Source: Forficula auricularia (taxonomy: Eukaryota > Arthropoda > Insecta > Dermaptera > Forficulidae). From it: a stretch of 64,000 nucleotides of DNA. Position numbers and translations under genes: made by a program. Each line of letters starts with the position of its first letter. Positions within the stretch are counted from its first letter, which is position 1. Positions 32,082 to 42,689 of the stretch are shown here, in pieces. The notes below the pieces were generated by a model. That model was not told where the DNA came from. It saw only the letters and a program-made list of their open reading frames with translations, and did not search any database. Where the stretch lies: positions 17,360,455 through 17,424,454 of the forward strand of contig JALMQS010000187.1 in the NCBI GenBank assembly GCA_024734495.1, written 5' to 3'.

Positions 32082-33954
32082 CTAAAAAAAAAAAAATTAA
32101 AAAATTAATACAATCCATATTATAAAATTTTTTTAGTTATTGTATAAATCAGGGCATCTACAATTTAAAAAATAATCTAACAGTGATATTCATAATCATA
32201 TTAAATCCCAATTTTAACAAGTATATTTTTTCTCGATATTACTAAGAGGATACGAAATCTACATTTTTCTAAACTAATTTTTATTATAAGTTGGATACTT
32301 AACAACATTTAATATATTGAATCTTATTCGTAATTAGATTAATTAAATTCTTCATCGATTTGATGTAGTATCTCATAATTTTATCATTGACAACAAATAA
32401 TAGTATTTTCGACATTTAAAGCAGGTTTGTGGACAAACTTGAATCAAGATCTACTTTGCATTAGAGGCAAAAGAATTGAACATTTTTGATCAAACTTTAG
32501 ATCATTATTCACGTATCTGATGAATGGTGGATATTATTATTTATTATTATTATTTATTCGCCTTTAAAAAATTTATCTCGACAACATCTAAATTCATATA
32601 ACTTTTGACTAAAAGTCACAAAACTTTTAAGGGATAAATTCATTCCAATCAGAATGAAATTAGAGGGTAAAACTCCTATTATTATCCTTTTCAATCAATG
32701 TCAATAAACATGGGACTAATGTAATAATTAAAAATGGCAATAGACAGCCATTCCTTTAAAAACTAACTAAAAAAGAAAAGAGAAAAATAATAAATAATAA
32801 AACGTATGCTAATTCAATTACGTTTTTTATTTTACTATTTTTGTATTTTTTTGAATAAAGAAAAAAATTCGCATTGAAAACTTGTTTTTGTAAGATCAAA
32901 AAAATATCTATACATTATTCTAAGTTGATTAAGAGAATCTTTGGTCTGAAAGAATATTTAGAATTGGACCCACCTAAGGGAAAATTAGAAAAGTATTCCA
33001 AATGGCTAGAATTAACTCATTGATTTTCACAGATGGATGATACAACCTGAATCTTTTAGTTCATCAATCTGGCCACCAAAGCTTCAACAAGAAAAAGATT
33101 ATCTTTGTAATTTACTACTTGTTTTTTAGTCTAAAAAATTTGGCCCAAGTTAAACAATTAAGTATTTCTACTTTTTAAAAGATGAACATTTTTTGATAAC
33201 AAGAACTAAAATGTTTTCAAATTGACTGGAATTTTCATCAAAGTTATCGATGTTCAAAAGTTTTTCAATCTTCTCAAAATAGTTTAATTGTTAATAATTT
33301 CAATATAGTAGAATTTACAAGCCCAGTAGATATTAATTAGAATGAATGTAAGATTAAAAGATTAAAATTAAAAGTGCATTCTTCTTTAAATTCCCTTGCA
33401 CTAAATTCAAGGTACATTTATTGCTAATTAAAAATTGCCAGTATAATTTTTTCATGCTTTCTAAATTTAAAATAAAGTTTTCACTTTGAACCTATTAATT
33501 AAGTCTTGATGGTTCATAAATAATTTTGACATGATGCAAAAATAGGATGATATTTACTTTTCATTTGGATTATATTATGATCCCATTAAGTATGGAATTC
33601 GCTTGAGTAACTAATGAAATTTATTTACGTTTTTTCAACTCTTTTGCTTTTCTTTTTTCAATTTAAGTGTAGAATTCATTTCTTTGAAAATTAATATTCT
33701 TGTTAAATTAATGAATTTGCTTTGTTCTGTCTTTCTTTGAGATTTGAAAAAATAGGGCGAATCTCATATTAAAATCTATAAAGATGTATTCTTATTTGGC
33801 CCCTTTATTATCAAATTAACAACTTTTTAGAATTAAACATTTTCCTAGGGGCCCATGAATGCATTATAAAGGGATTTAGGTACAACTCTTCTTATAGTTT
33901 GTTTTTAAGTAACATCAGTGTCGAATGACAGTAGTTTCATGAAAGTTAAGCTAT
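32082..33954. other. Unassigned A+T-rich DNA upstream of the phosphatase exons
   Basis: Probably phosphatase intron or 5' region. No first exon, promoter motif or repeat was convincingly seen. Confidence 0.4.
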
Positions 33955-34156
33955 CTACTCGATTTCTAGATTCGTGACAAAAGCTGATAAAAGATAACAC
34001 GGGTAGACGTCCATTTCACTCCCCGTTCCGGTTTCCAGGGACTCTTTAATTTTGAGAATTTCCTGGTTGTATGAACCGTTGATAATAAATATTTTCTGCC
34101 GTAATTCTTTCAACTTGTTAGTTTGGACATGAGCAAAAGCGTATTCTCTAGAACTT
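33955..34156 (-). CDS. Unidentified open 66-codon stretch ending in a stop, possible terminal exon
   Basis: The minus strand is open for 66 codons and then has TAG: SSREYAFAHVQTNKLKELRQ, KIFIINGSYNQEILKIKESL, ETGTGSEMDVYPCYLLSAFV, TNLEIE. The upstream edge can be an acceptor (TAATACAG). Composition is protein-like and richer in G+C than its flanks, with a probable helix (TNKLKELRQKIF). There is no ATG near its start. I do not recognise the protein. It could be the last exon of a gene to the right or a transposon remnant. Confidence 0.3.
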
Positions 34157-34761
34157 CTGTATTAATCTGTTTTTATTGGCAAAAATCAAAGGCATTAGTT
34201 ATTGGCGAAGTAAATGTATTGTTCTTATGAGAAAATAGAAATCGTTTCCCTGATAACTTTCTGCCACTAGATGTCTAAATATCAGAAGAGAAGAATCCAC
34301 TATTTCATTACATGTAATTATTAATTCCATATAAATCGAAGATATAACTCTTATCGTGATTTTTGCCTAGAGTCAATGCAAGTTCTTCAAAGAATGTAAA
34401 TATATCTGTATGATCATGTTTTTACAAAAAGCGGATAATATAATACCTATACATTTATATTAAAATTATCTTCACAAAAACGTGTGTTTTCAAAACTTAT
34501 TTTCTGAAAACTATTCGTTAAATAAAATGTTTATCCGTTTTATTTTGGTTTTACCTTCTACTTTATATCAGGACTCGAGAGTTAGTCCAAAGATTTTTTC
34601 AGGAAGTGGAGTTATAGGGCACCCTGTCTTTTTCTATATATTTTATATTAAAGAGATTTCAAAGTGATGAATATTGGATGGTTTGAGATTTTGATTTTTC
34701 TTTATCTTCTTCTCAATTCTGAATTTAAACTTTTTTAGTAGCAACGATTTATCTTCTCTAG
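34157..34761. other. Unassigned A+T-rich DNA
   Basis: No gene recognised. A spurious 61-codon frame at 34482-34667 has no domain and is A+T-driven. Confidence 0.35.
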
Positions 34762-34803
34762 GCTTACCGACGCCAGTTAATTAATGGTGAATGCCCTCGT
34801 GAG
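34762..34803 (+). CDS. Possible 42-base microexon
   Basis: A short GC-richer interval lies between a good acceptor (TTTATCTTCTCTAG) and a near-perfect donor (GAG|GTAAGT). It is a multiple of three and open: AYRRQLINGECPRE. No partner exon was found. The adjoining sequence up to 34850 also resembles a tRNA-like SINE (TTTGGAACTCC), so this may be chance. Confidence 0.22.
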
Positions 34804-35782
34804 GTAAGTTATACCTACAGCGGTCCGCGTCACAAATGAGTTTGGAACTCCTTAAGAGTTTCTATTTCGAGACTTATGTCGTCAAAAAGTAATTATTAAT
34901 TCTCACAAAAAAACATTTTAAAAAGATAAGATTTTATATAATTTGTTCTTATAATAATTACCTATAGATAGATAGACAGTAAATATCTAAACGTAAATCG
35001 AATGTTGAAATTGAAAAGTAAATAAAATATGTATTATGAAAAATGAACGTAGTACATAAATAATACAAATAATTAAAAAAATGTAGATATAAATTCATTT
35101 TCAAGATTGCCAGAAAGATAGAAATATGGATAGTGATGCATGTAAATAAGAATTTCTGAAGGGAAGTTTCTGGGACAACCCGAATCCGTTTGAGTCACTC
35201 GAATGAAATTCGAGTACTAGTGCCAAAATTTCAATGTTTATTACAAATCGAAAGATTCTCTTGAATGAATTGGATTTTTATAAAATTTTCTCAATGTCGT
35301 TGGCTGAGCCATTTGCTTTTCGTTTCGAGTTAATCATCATTAAAAAAAATTACGTGCAGTCTGCAACTCAGCCAACTTCGTATATTAAATTTAAAAGAAA
35401 AAAAGAAATCAGGCAGACGGTGAATCATTCGGGAAAAATTCCTAGTTATCTTTAGAAAGCTTTTTTTCCCCCCCGTTGAAATAAATATTTGAAGTTGAAA
35501 AATTAAACGTGTTACCTTTGAATTAGAGTCTAAAAAAAACATGAATCATTCTGTTTATTTATACATTTTAAATTATTATTATTTTAATAGTGAGTAAAGG
35601 CAATATTGATTTTTTGGATAGAATTAATCTGCCCTTCTAGACCTACTAGATAAAATAATCAGTGTTAAATATTTAGGTATAGTAGAGCGCCTAGAGTAAT
35701 AGGGGATGATTTACATTCACATGATCGCTCGATCGATTCAAGGTCATGTCAGTAACTTTCATCATTAAATTTAAATTTTCAT
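34804..35782. other. Unassigned A+T-rich DNA
   Basis: No exon, RNA gene or repeat recognised. Confidence 0.4.
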
Positions 35783-36030
35783 TAAATGAATTTAACTTTA
35801 AAGGACATCATAGATATTAGTTGAAATATTTTTACATTGCATATCAGAGAGGTTCGTCCCCTTAGGAATCGAACCCAAGCGCTAACTAAGCTTGCCGGGC
35901 CAGTAGCCAAACACTTAAGACAAATCTCTCTCTGACATGCAACATATATAATTATTATAAGCTCTCTGATATGCAATGTAAAAATATTTCAACTAATATC
36001 TATGATGTCGTTTAAAGTTAAATCCATTTA
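35783..36030 (-). mobile_element. Hairpin element with 69-bp near-perfect arms around a tRNA-like core
   Basis: The left arm 35783-35851 and right arm 35962-36030 are reverse complements with two mismatches. The 110-base loop, read on the minus strand, contains box-A-like TTTGGCTACTGGCCCGG and a consensus box B GGGTTCGATTCC (35876-35865). The combination of SINE-type promoter and long inverted ends is unusual. Confidence 0.75.
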
Positions 36031-36118
36031 ATAATATTATATACTGGGTTGATTTTTGAAACAATTTCCATCTTTTTTCAAAATTTACGCCTCTGCCCAT
36101 GAGTATATTAATACTATT

Positions 36119-36950
36119 ACTTTACCATACAGGGTATGGTCAAGTATTGTAATCGTGCATGAAAAAAAGTGGTTTTTTTTTCTTATTTTTTTCGAAATAT
36201 CTCAAAAACGGCTGAAACTATTTTGATTAGAAAAATTGAGCGAAACCTTGGCATTTTGGTCTACAAAAAAGCTCTTATAAGTGAACATTGAAAAAATTAT
36301 ATTTTTCGATATAATAATTGTTATGTCAAAATGTCTGTTAGTCTGTCCGTCCGTCCGGTTGTCCGTTAGTCTGTGCGTTATCAAATTTTTGTGGACGAGC
36401 TAGCTCAAAAACTAGTGTGAATATCGAAACCAAATTTCACACGTAGTTTTGGTCCATTGAGATTAAGAGCTGATTAGATTTTGGTGCATATCGACCCAAA
36501 ATTAAGGGGGTTAAAAATTAAAAATATAGGCTCTTGTACCAAACTCAACCAAATTTTGTATACATAATCAGTGGGACCCGAGAAGTCTAAAAATGCAAGA
36601 ACTAACCGCCCAAAATGGGGGGGGGGGTTAAAAAATGAAAATCTTGACCATTTACCAAACTCAACCAAATTTTGTATACATAATCAGTGGGATCTAAAAA
36701 TGCAAAAACTAACCGCCCAAAATGGGTGGGTGGGGGGGGGGGGGTGTATGGTCAAAAAATGAAAATCTAGGCTCTTGTACCAAACTCAACCAAATTTTGT
36801 ATACATAATCAGTGGGCCCTCAGGAGTCTAAAAATGCAAAAACTAACCCCCCCCCCCTACATGAATATAAATAATTTTATTAAATATAAGGAGGGGCCAG
36901 GTTGAATGGTAAAGTCAAGTGGATGGCCACATCAGAACACGTCAGCTTAT
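36119..36950 (+). mobile_element. HLC repeat, copy 6: complete reference copy
   Basis: Left end ACTTTACCATACAGGGTATG, where CCATAC/GTATGG pair, then CAAGTATTGTAATCGTGCAT. A (GTCCGTCC) microsatellite-like run, the core (GAGCTAGCTCAAAAACTAG, AGAGCTGATTAGATTTTGG), and three tandem units of about 116-125 bp (ACCAAACTCAACCAAATTTT at 36538, 36654, 36779) with poly-G between them follow. The right end is ATGGTAAAGT (36906-36915), three bases, then the hairpin GTGGATGGCCAC (36919-36930). The two 10-bp ends are inverted repeats. No protein is encoded. The layout matches Helentron-associated non-autonomous elements. Confidence 0.8.
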
Positions 36951-37320
36951 TTTTAATTGCAATTAAGTTCAAAACTTAGACCACAGAGATACCTTGATGG
37001 TTGGAACAGGTCAAATGATCAGCGAAAAAATAAATTTTATTTACGCTTTTAACTAAAGCAAAACATTACCGAGCAGCGCTTCGGTCCAGCGGGGGATTAG
37101 GGTGTTAATCCCCCCCCTTCCCCCTGAATTTTTTCTGGCTATGGATTTGCCACTAGGTAGTACTTAAAATAATATAAAAACAACAACTCATTATTCTTCA
37201 ATAAATGTATTTAATAAAATTAAGAAAACATGCATGCACTCGAAAACATCATTTCCCCAACATGATGCTACTTTTTAGTAGAAAGACTATTGTACCAGAA
37301 AAGAATCATAGTTAGGGGGA
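36951..37320. other. Mostly unassigned, with a transposon-like C-rich end
   Basis: GGGGGATTA and TAATCCCCC (37092-37117) form a 9-bp stem followed by a C-rich tract and CTGGCTATGGATTTGCCACT, a phrase resembling the end of common insect DNA elements. Confidence 0.35.
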
Positions 37321-37600
37321 GTTTTTGTTGAGTTTCACAGAAATGAAAGATTTAAAAAAGTTGTTATAAACAATTTCGGATTGTTAAGCCATCTTCAGGA
37401 GTAGGTACATAGACTGATCAACAACCCGAAATATAATTATGTAATAAAATTAGGGAACGAAGAAAATATTTTTATAGTATAGACAAAAGGATCAGCCGGG
37501 ATCTTTGCATGTGCGCTGCATATAATTATATAATGTTATGCACATAATTATATAATGTTTCACTATAAACCAACACCGCACTCCCTTAATTTAACAGAAA
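37318..37600 (-). mobile_element. Family D-related element with a hammerhead-like remnant
   Basis: GGGGGAGTTTTTGTTGAGTTTCAC-type sequence (37317-37339) and a reversed partner ending AACACCGCACTCCCTTAA (37574-37591) form poor inverted ends. On the minus strand CCTGAAGATGGCTTAACAAT, CCGAAATTG (37400-37371) resembles a decayed hammerhead core. Confidence 0.35.
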
Positions 37601-37944
37601 AGAATCTTTCCGATTATACACTAGCTAGAAGAATCGTCCGCATAGTATATCGTCGGGCTTAGAGTGTAAAGCTGCTAAATCCATTTTTTTTTATCATTGA
37701 TGTCATATTAATACCTTTCGGAAGAAAAAGAGATGCAGCATGGTCCAAATAAAACTGCTACTTAAAATTACGATCGTAAGTTGTAGAAAAAAAAAATGAG
37801 AAAAATATTTTTTTTCATAACAACAATATTAAATTTTGTTTGTTTTTTCTCTCCCCTGTAAAAAATCCTTGTTGTGCGTTAGCAGGTTTATTCTTTATGG
37901 CGACGATGTGGCAACTTATTTCTAAATATTTTTCTCTATTTTTA
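37601..37944. other. Unassigned A+T-rich DNA
   Basis: No gene recognised. Confidence 0.35.
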
Positions 37945-38641
37945 ACTTTATCCAATGCGAAACATGGTGGAAAGTATTGTAATCGGTTGCGCGGCAAGCG
38001 CGTCTTCAAAAGGTCCTCAGGTAAAGACTACGGAACCCATGGACTCAATTAAGGTCACAAATTAAAGTATTCAATTAGGTTGAATTTCAGCACGTGACGG
38101 TTTTGCCAAAAATGATCTGGGATCTCGTCGAGAGGCCAAAAAGTGCCATTTTTTTTTGGAAGTGTGTGGGGATGTATGTATGTATGTTATCGTTTTTTTC
38201 GTCCACGATTTTTTCCACACCGTTGCACTGATTGAATTTAAATTGAAAACCTACTATTATTTTAACAAAATGAAGCGCTGATTAGTTTTTGGTACATATC
38301 GGTCCACAAATTAGTACTTTATTTCAGTACTTTTTTAGTTTTTTCTAAATATCTTGAAAATGACTTAACCAATTTTGATGAAATTTAATATCCTAATTAA
38401 GTACCTTAGGGACCACAAAAAAGGTTAAATGAAGTTTTTAGTAAAATCATATTTTAAAGTACTTTACTCTAGAGTAAGATAGTACTTTTTTTAATTTTTT
38501 ATTTTAAATTCTTTAAAATTTATTCATTTGATCGTTTTAAGATAGCTCATTTAACCTAACTTAAGTAAGAATGGATAGGCTTCTCGCTGTGAAATGCTAA
38601 AAATTGGATAAAGTTTAGCAACGATCCGTTGCAGTTTATTT
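37945..38641 (+). mobile_element. HLB repeat, copy 3: complete short copy
   Basis: Left end ACTTTATCCAATGCGAAACA, then AAAGTATTGTAATCGG. The core follows with GGTAAAGACTACGGAACCCA, CACGTGACGGTTTTGCC and a (TGTA)n run. GCGCTGATTAGTTTTTGGTA and CATATCGGTCCACAAA resemble the HLC core. The right end is TTGGATAAAGT (38604-38614), TTA, hairpin GCAACGATCCGTTGC (38618-38632), AGTTTATTT. ACTTTATCCAA and TTGGATAAAGT are exact inverted repeats. No minisatellite is present in this copy and no protein is encoded. Confidence 0.82.
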
Positions 38642-39596
38642 GTTCTCTAAATAGCTTAATGGAGTTAAAAATTAATAAATTGAAAATAATTTGACTAATT
38701 TATGATACGAAATTCGGTGGTAATTACGGCTCATTTAGCTGGAAATAGTTGTAGATAAAATCGGTAATTAAATGGAGGTGATGACTATGTTAGATATGAA
38801 TTTGATGATTTCTGGGGGCCGCCTTTTTTTTAGGAATGGGTTGCATTTTGGCTATTTCCCAGCGTTCGGCGAATAAAATTATGCAGTCCCTTCAATTTAA
38901 TTTAGGTGCTAGTGTGCATTATGTATTAAGAAGTCAATCTTCCTTCTCAAGAAAAGATAATATTTTTTTTATTTTCAACAAAATTTAATGTTCATAAATT
39001 TTGCAAGAATTTACTAGCTACAATAAACTAAATAGTCTTAATCTCCGCATTGTGGATAAATAATTACCTCGAATTTTAAGATACGATTACCTTTTTTATA
39101 ATTTCTGAATAAATATTCCAAATCAATTAAGTTGAAGCATCTTTTAAAAACATATTTAAATTGATTCTCATTAAAACAATTCACAATTAAAATTTAAGAC
39201 AATTATTATTTTTATTACTTTTAAATTATCTTTATGAATGCAGTCATTCTTTTGTACTCTTTGATTCTCTGCCAACAGATCACGATTTTGACCACTTGTT
39301 GTGAAAAGTTAAATTCATTTTAATTTCATATATTTTGTACAACAGCCTCTTTAAAATACTTAATTTCTGAAATTTTAACATAATTTTACACTATAATTTA
39401 AAAAATATATTTTATCTTCCTAAATCTTTTAATAAAATCATTTTATATTATTTAAAGTAGTTGTTTCGCGACAATACTAGCAAAAAGTAAATGCTAGAGT
39501 ATATATGTAAAACAACAGACAATAAGGATTAATAATTCATAAGCCCAATACTTTTTGCTGTTTATGTACCATTACTAGCCAATCTCATGCTCGTTT
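38642..39596. other. Unassigned A+T-rich DNA
   Basis: No gene recognised. GC-richer bits near 38815 and 38865 match nothing else in the window. Confidence 0.35.
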
Positions 39597-39644
39597 GACA
39601 AATATGGCAACAATGTCCGAACTTGTATATATTTTATCATAGAA

Positions 39645-39758
39645 ATGTCAGATAAAGTACATTATAAAAGAAGATTTACAAAACAAAAAGTTCATAATAA
39701 GCGATTGAAAGCTGTTGCAACAATGGCTGAAGCGAAAAAACGTCAAAATAAGTACTAA
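39645..39758 (+). CDS. Small duplicated reading frame, copy 1 (37 aa, unknown)
   Basis: MSDKVHYKRRFTKQKVHNKR, LKAVATMAEAKKRQNKY, stop. It is very basic and sits just after an acceptor-like TTTTATCATAG. The product matches nothing I can name. It may be a retained exon fragment. It is kept open in both 400-bp units, but the differences are mostly amino-acid changing, which argues against strong constraint. Confidence 0.25.
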   Translation: MSDKVHYKRRFTKQKVHNKRLKAVATMAEAKKRQNKY

Positions 39759-40044
39759 AGTTAACCCACTTTTTAGGTTAAATAAATGCTTTGTTGCCAG
39801 CTTGTTTTTAGTATACATTTTTCATTATTTATTCAATTTTATATCAGAAACTGTGTTGTAAATATGAATTAAAATTTTCCTAAAAAAATTATTACTTATT
39901 GTTTAATGTTGGTTTAGTTTTTTATAACAACGGTAAGAAGAATTTCTTAATATTGTAATTAAATATGTATGTAAACTTTCCGGTATCCCGTATAGTGACA
40001 AATCTGGCAACACTGTCCGAGTTTGTGTATATTTTATCATAGAA

Positions 40045-40158
40045 ATGTCAGATAAAGTACATTATAAAGGAAGATTTACAAAACAAAAAGTTCTTAATAA
40101 GCCATTGAAAGCTGTTGCGACAATGGCTGAAACGAAAAAACGTCAAAATAAGTACTAA
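40045..40158 (+). CDS. Small duplicated reading frame, copy 2 (37 aa, unknown)
   Basis: Same frame as at 39645 with four amino-acid changes (R9G, H17L, R20P, A30T) and one silent change. Exactly 400 bases downstream of copy 1. Confidence 0.25.
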   Translation: MSDKVHYKGRFTKQKVLNKPLKAVATMAETKKRQNKY

Positions 40159-40410
40159 AGTTAACCCACTTTTTAGGTTAAATAAATGCTTTGTTGCCAG
40201 CTTGTTTTTAGTGTAAATTTTTCATTATACATTTTTCATTATTTATTCAATCTTATCTCAGAAACTGTGTTGTAACTATGAATTAAAATTTTCCTAAAAA
40301 ATTTATTACTTAGTGTTTAATGTTGGTTTAGTTTTTTATAACAATGGTAAGAAGAGTTTCTTAATTGTAATTAAATATGTATGTAAACTTTCCGGTATCC
40401 CTTATAGTGT

Positions 40411-41041
40411 AATATGGAACTATTTTGTTCATAAATTCCGTTTTGCCACCAATCGATGCAGAGGTATTTAAATAATAATCTGTTTAAATTTCAAAAAAAT
40501 CCTAAGAAAACCCATATGGTGAAACAACTACCTTAAAATTCCCAATATAATATTAATAATTACTAGATCAAATAAAGGGTGGTAAGCAAAGCGACGAAAA
40601 TTTTAAATTTATATTCATGTAAGGTTTCGACTTTAAAATAATTAAAGTTTTTTTCGATTTAAAGAATATAAGTCAAGAGCGAATACAACACTAGATTGCC
40701 CCTCAATCAAAGGAAGACTTTGTAGTCGCGTCACTGATTAACTACACGAATCAGTCAACCTATTTTGAATTAAACGACGTGGAAAAGGACGCTAATTATT
40801 TAGATCATTTATTTGCATTCTTCAAAGAGGTGTCGAGGCGACACGGCAAATTAAGAGAGAGAGATGCAACTAAACCTAACCAACCACCCACAAACACCAT
40901 GGCCACTCTTTAAAAAAATAAAAACAATCCAAAGTTGGAAAGAAAAAGAGAAAATTCCTTAGGAATTGAACATAGCCCTTTTACTTACTGCAAAAAACAT
41001 TTCTATCTAGTTATATATACTTAATAATAATTCTTTAATTG
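40411..41041. other. Unassigned DNA
   Basis: 40680-40915 is somewhat GC-richer with short broken frames (FELNDVEKDANYLDHLFAFF near 40765) but no recognised protein. Confidence 0.35.
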
Positions 41042-41396
41042 GTATAAATTAGGGATGAGCATCGATGGCCGATGTTTTCAAAACATCGATGGAAAACTAA
41101 TAGATGTTTTTAAATATTTTCAGTACTTTTTTTTGTATTATTTTTGATAAATTAACTACTACTGAGTTGGGCATTGAGAACGGCTTGACAGAATTTTGCT
41201 TTCAATAAAACATCAATTTTTTTACAACGATAGTTTTCTTAAAATACTCAGTTAATTTATTAATTTTGCCTAATTTTCTTAAATCGGTGGTTTCCGTCAA
41301 AATACATCGATGTTTTCAGGTTGATATTATCGATACCACGGCGATTTTAACTCAACATCGATATTTTAACCATCGATGCTCATCCCTAGTATAATT
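41042..41396. mobile_element. hAT-type MITE with 8-bp target-site duplication
   Basis: TAGGGATGAGCATCGATGG at 41050 and CCATCGATGCTCATCCCTA ending at 41388 are perfect terminal inverted repeats. The flanks GTATAAAT (41042-41049) and GTATAATT (41389-41396) are an 8-bp duplication with one change, the size typical of hAT elements. It is 339 bp long with no coding capacity. Additional ATCGATGTTTT motifs near both ends suggest subterminal binding sites. Confidence 0.88.
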
Positions 41397-41639
41397 CTTA
41401 TTTTGATTAAAATCAAGACTTGGGTAGATTAGTAATATCACAAATAAACTCTTACACCCCCCCCCCAAAAAAAATCCATGTACTTGTCAAGAATGTTAAT
41501 TTCTTTGACGTGTATAAAATTTATTTCGAATGAATCTAAAGCAGGAGAGCTGATTAGGCATGAGCGAAAATATTTGAAAAACTTAATGATACGTCCTAGG
41601 GCAATGCAATTTTAGATTGAAGTTAGTTATTGACTAGAC

Positions 41640-42170
41640 CAGGGGTGTCCAACCTTTTGGCTTATATGAGCCACATTTGAAGGAAAAAATTGCCCCGGGC
41701 CGCAGATAAAATATACTAATTCTACCGATTTTTTGATGAAAAAAGATAATTGATAAAATTAAAAAAAAAAGAAAATGATTATTGATTTAAACCTTTCAAG
41801 GTTGGCATTTTGTACTCTCAGAAACCGTTTTCAGGTAAAAAGCTAAAACTTGGTGCTTTGTAAGATATTTGCATTCCAATTTTCAACTTATTTATTAAAA
41901 CCTTTTAAGATTGGCATTTTGTAGTTTCATAAAACGTTTTCAGGTAAAAAGCTAAAATTTGGTCCACTGTAATATATGTGCGTACCAATTTTCAGCTTGA
42001 TAACTAAAACCTTTCAAGATTTGCATTTTTTTAGTTTTAGAATACGTTTTCAGGTAAAAAACTAAAATTTGATGCATTCTAATGTATTTGCGTACCAATT
42101 TTCAGCTCATTAACTAAAACCTTTCAAGATTGGCATTTTGTACTCTCAAGAAAGGTTTTCAGATAAATCA
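41640..42170 (+). mobile_element. hAT-like end followed by tandem 109-bp repeats
   Basis: CAGGGGTGTCCAACCTTTTG at 41640 and GGGCCGCAG at 41696 look like the start of a hAT-type element. Then about 3.3 copies of a 109-bp unit run from 41790 (landmarks CCTTTCAAGATTGGCATTTT and CGTTTTCAGGTAAAAA, at ~41791, 41900, 42009, 42119). No transposase remains. Confidence 0.6.
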
Positions 42171-42689
42171 AATGAAAATAATATGTATCTTATAAATCGA
42201 TATTTATTTTTTACGTAATTGATATTTTTTCATCAGAGAAAATAATTAATTCGAAATATTCGAGAAAACATTTTTTTGTAAACTAATCCGCCAACAAGAC
42301 TCAACTTGTCCATGCGTGTCTCGACTCGTTTGAAATAGTCTCGAGTTTTAATCAGTAAAAATCTATTAAATATTTGTAATTGGAAATAAGCAAACGGGCA
42401 ATTCTAGAGCAATAGAGTACCTGCTAATACTATCTAATGCAGGTCTGGCTAACCTGAATTGCACCGCGTGCCGATTTAAAAATTTCTGAAGGCCGCACAT
42501 AATAAATAAGAATAATTTCAATTTTTTCAATATTTTTTTTTTTTTCGAAATATGCCTTTACAACAATTTGGTACTTATCAATTTTTATTTAAGTTATTAA
42601 CATTAATTTGAATGTAGGGATACACTGAAAGTGTTCAATCATGTAAATATGAAAAAAAAATAATACTACAACCATTATGAAATGAAAAT
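42171..42689. other. A+T-rich DNA with a second hAT-like end
   Basis: CAGGTCTGGCTAACCTGAAT at 42440 followed by GGCCGCACATAATAAA resembles the same type of transposon end in the same orientation. Nothing else recognised. Confidence 0.35.

Larger units (their letters stand above)
39597..40410 (+). repeat. Tandem duplication, 400-bp unit
   Basis: TGACAAATATGGCAACAATG at 39597 and TGACAAATCTGGCAACACTG at 39997 start two units that agree closely to about 39996 and 40405. The second has a small extra duplication of TACATTTTTCATTAT near 40220. Each carries the same 37-codon frame. Confidence 0.9.
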
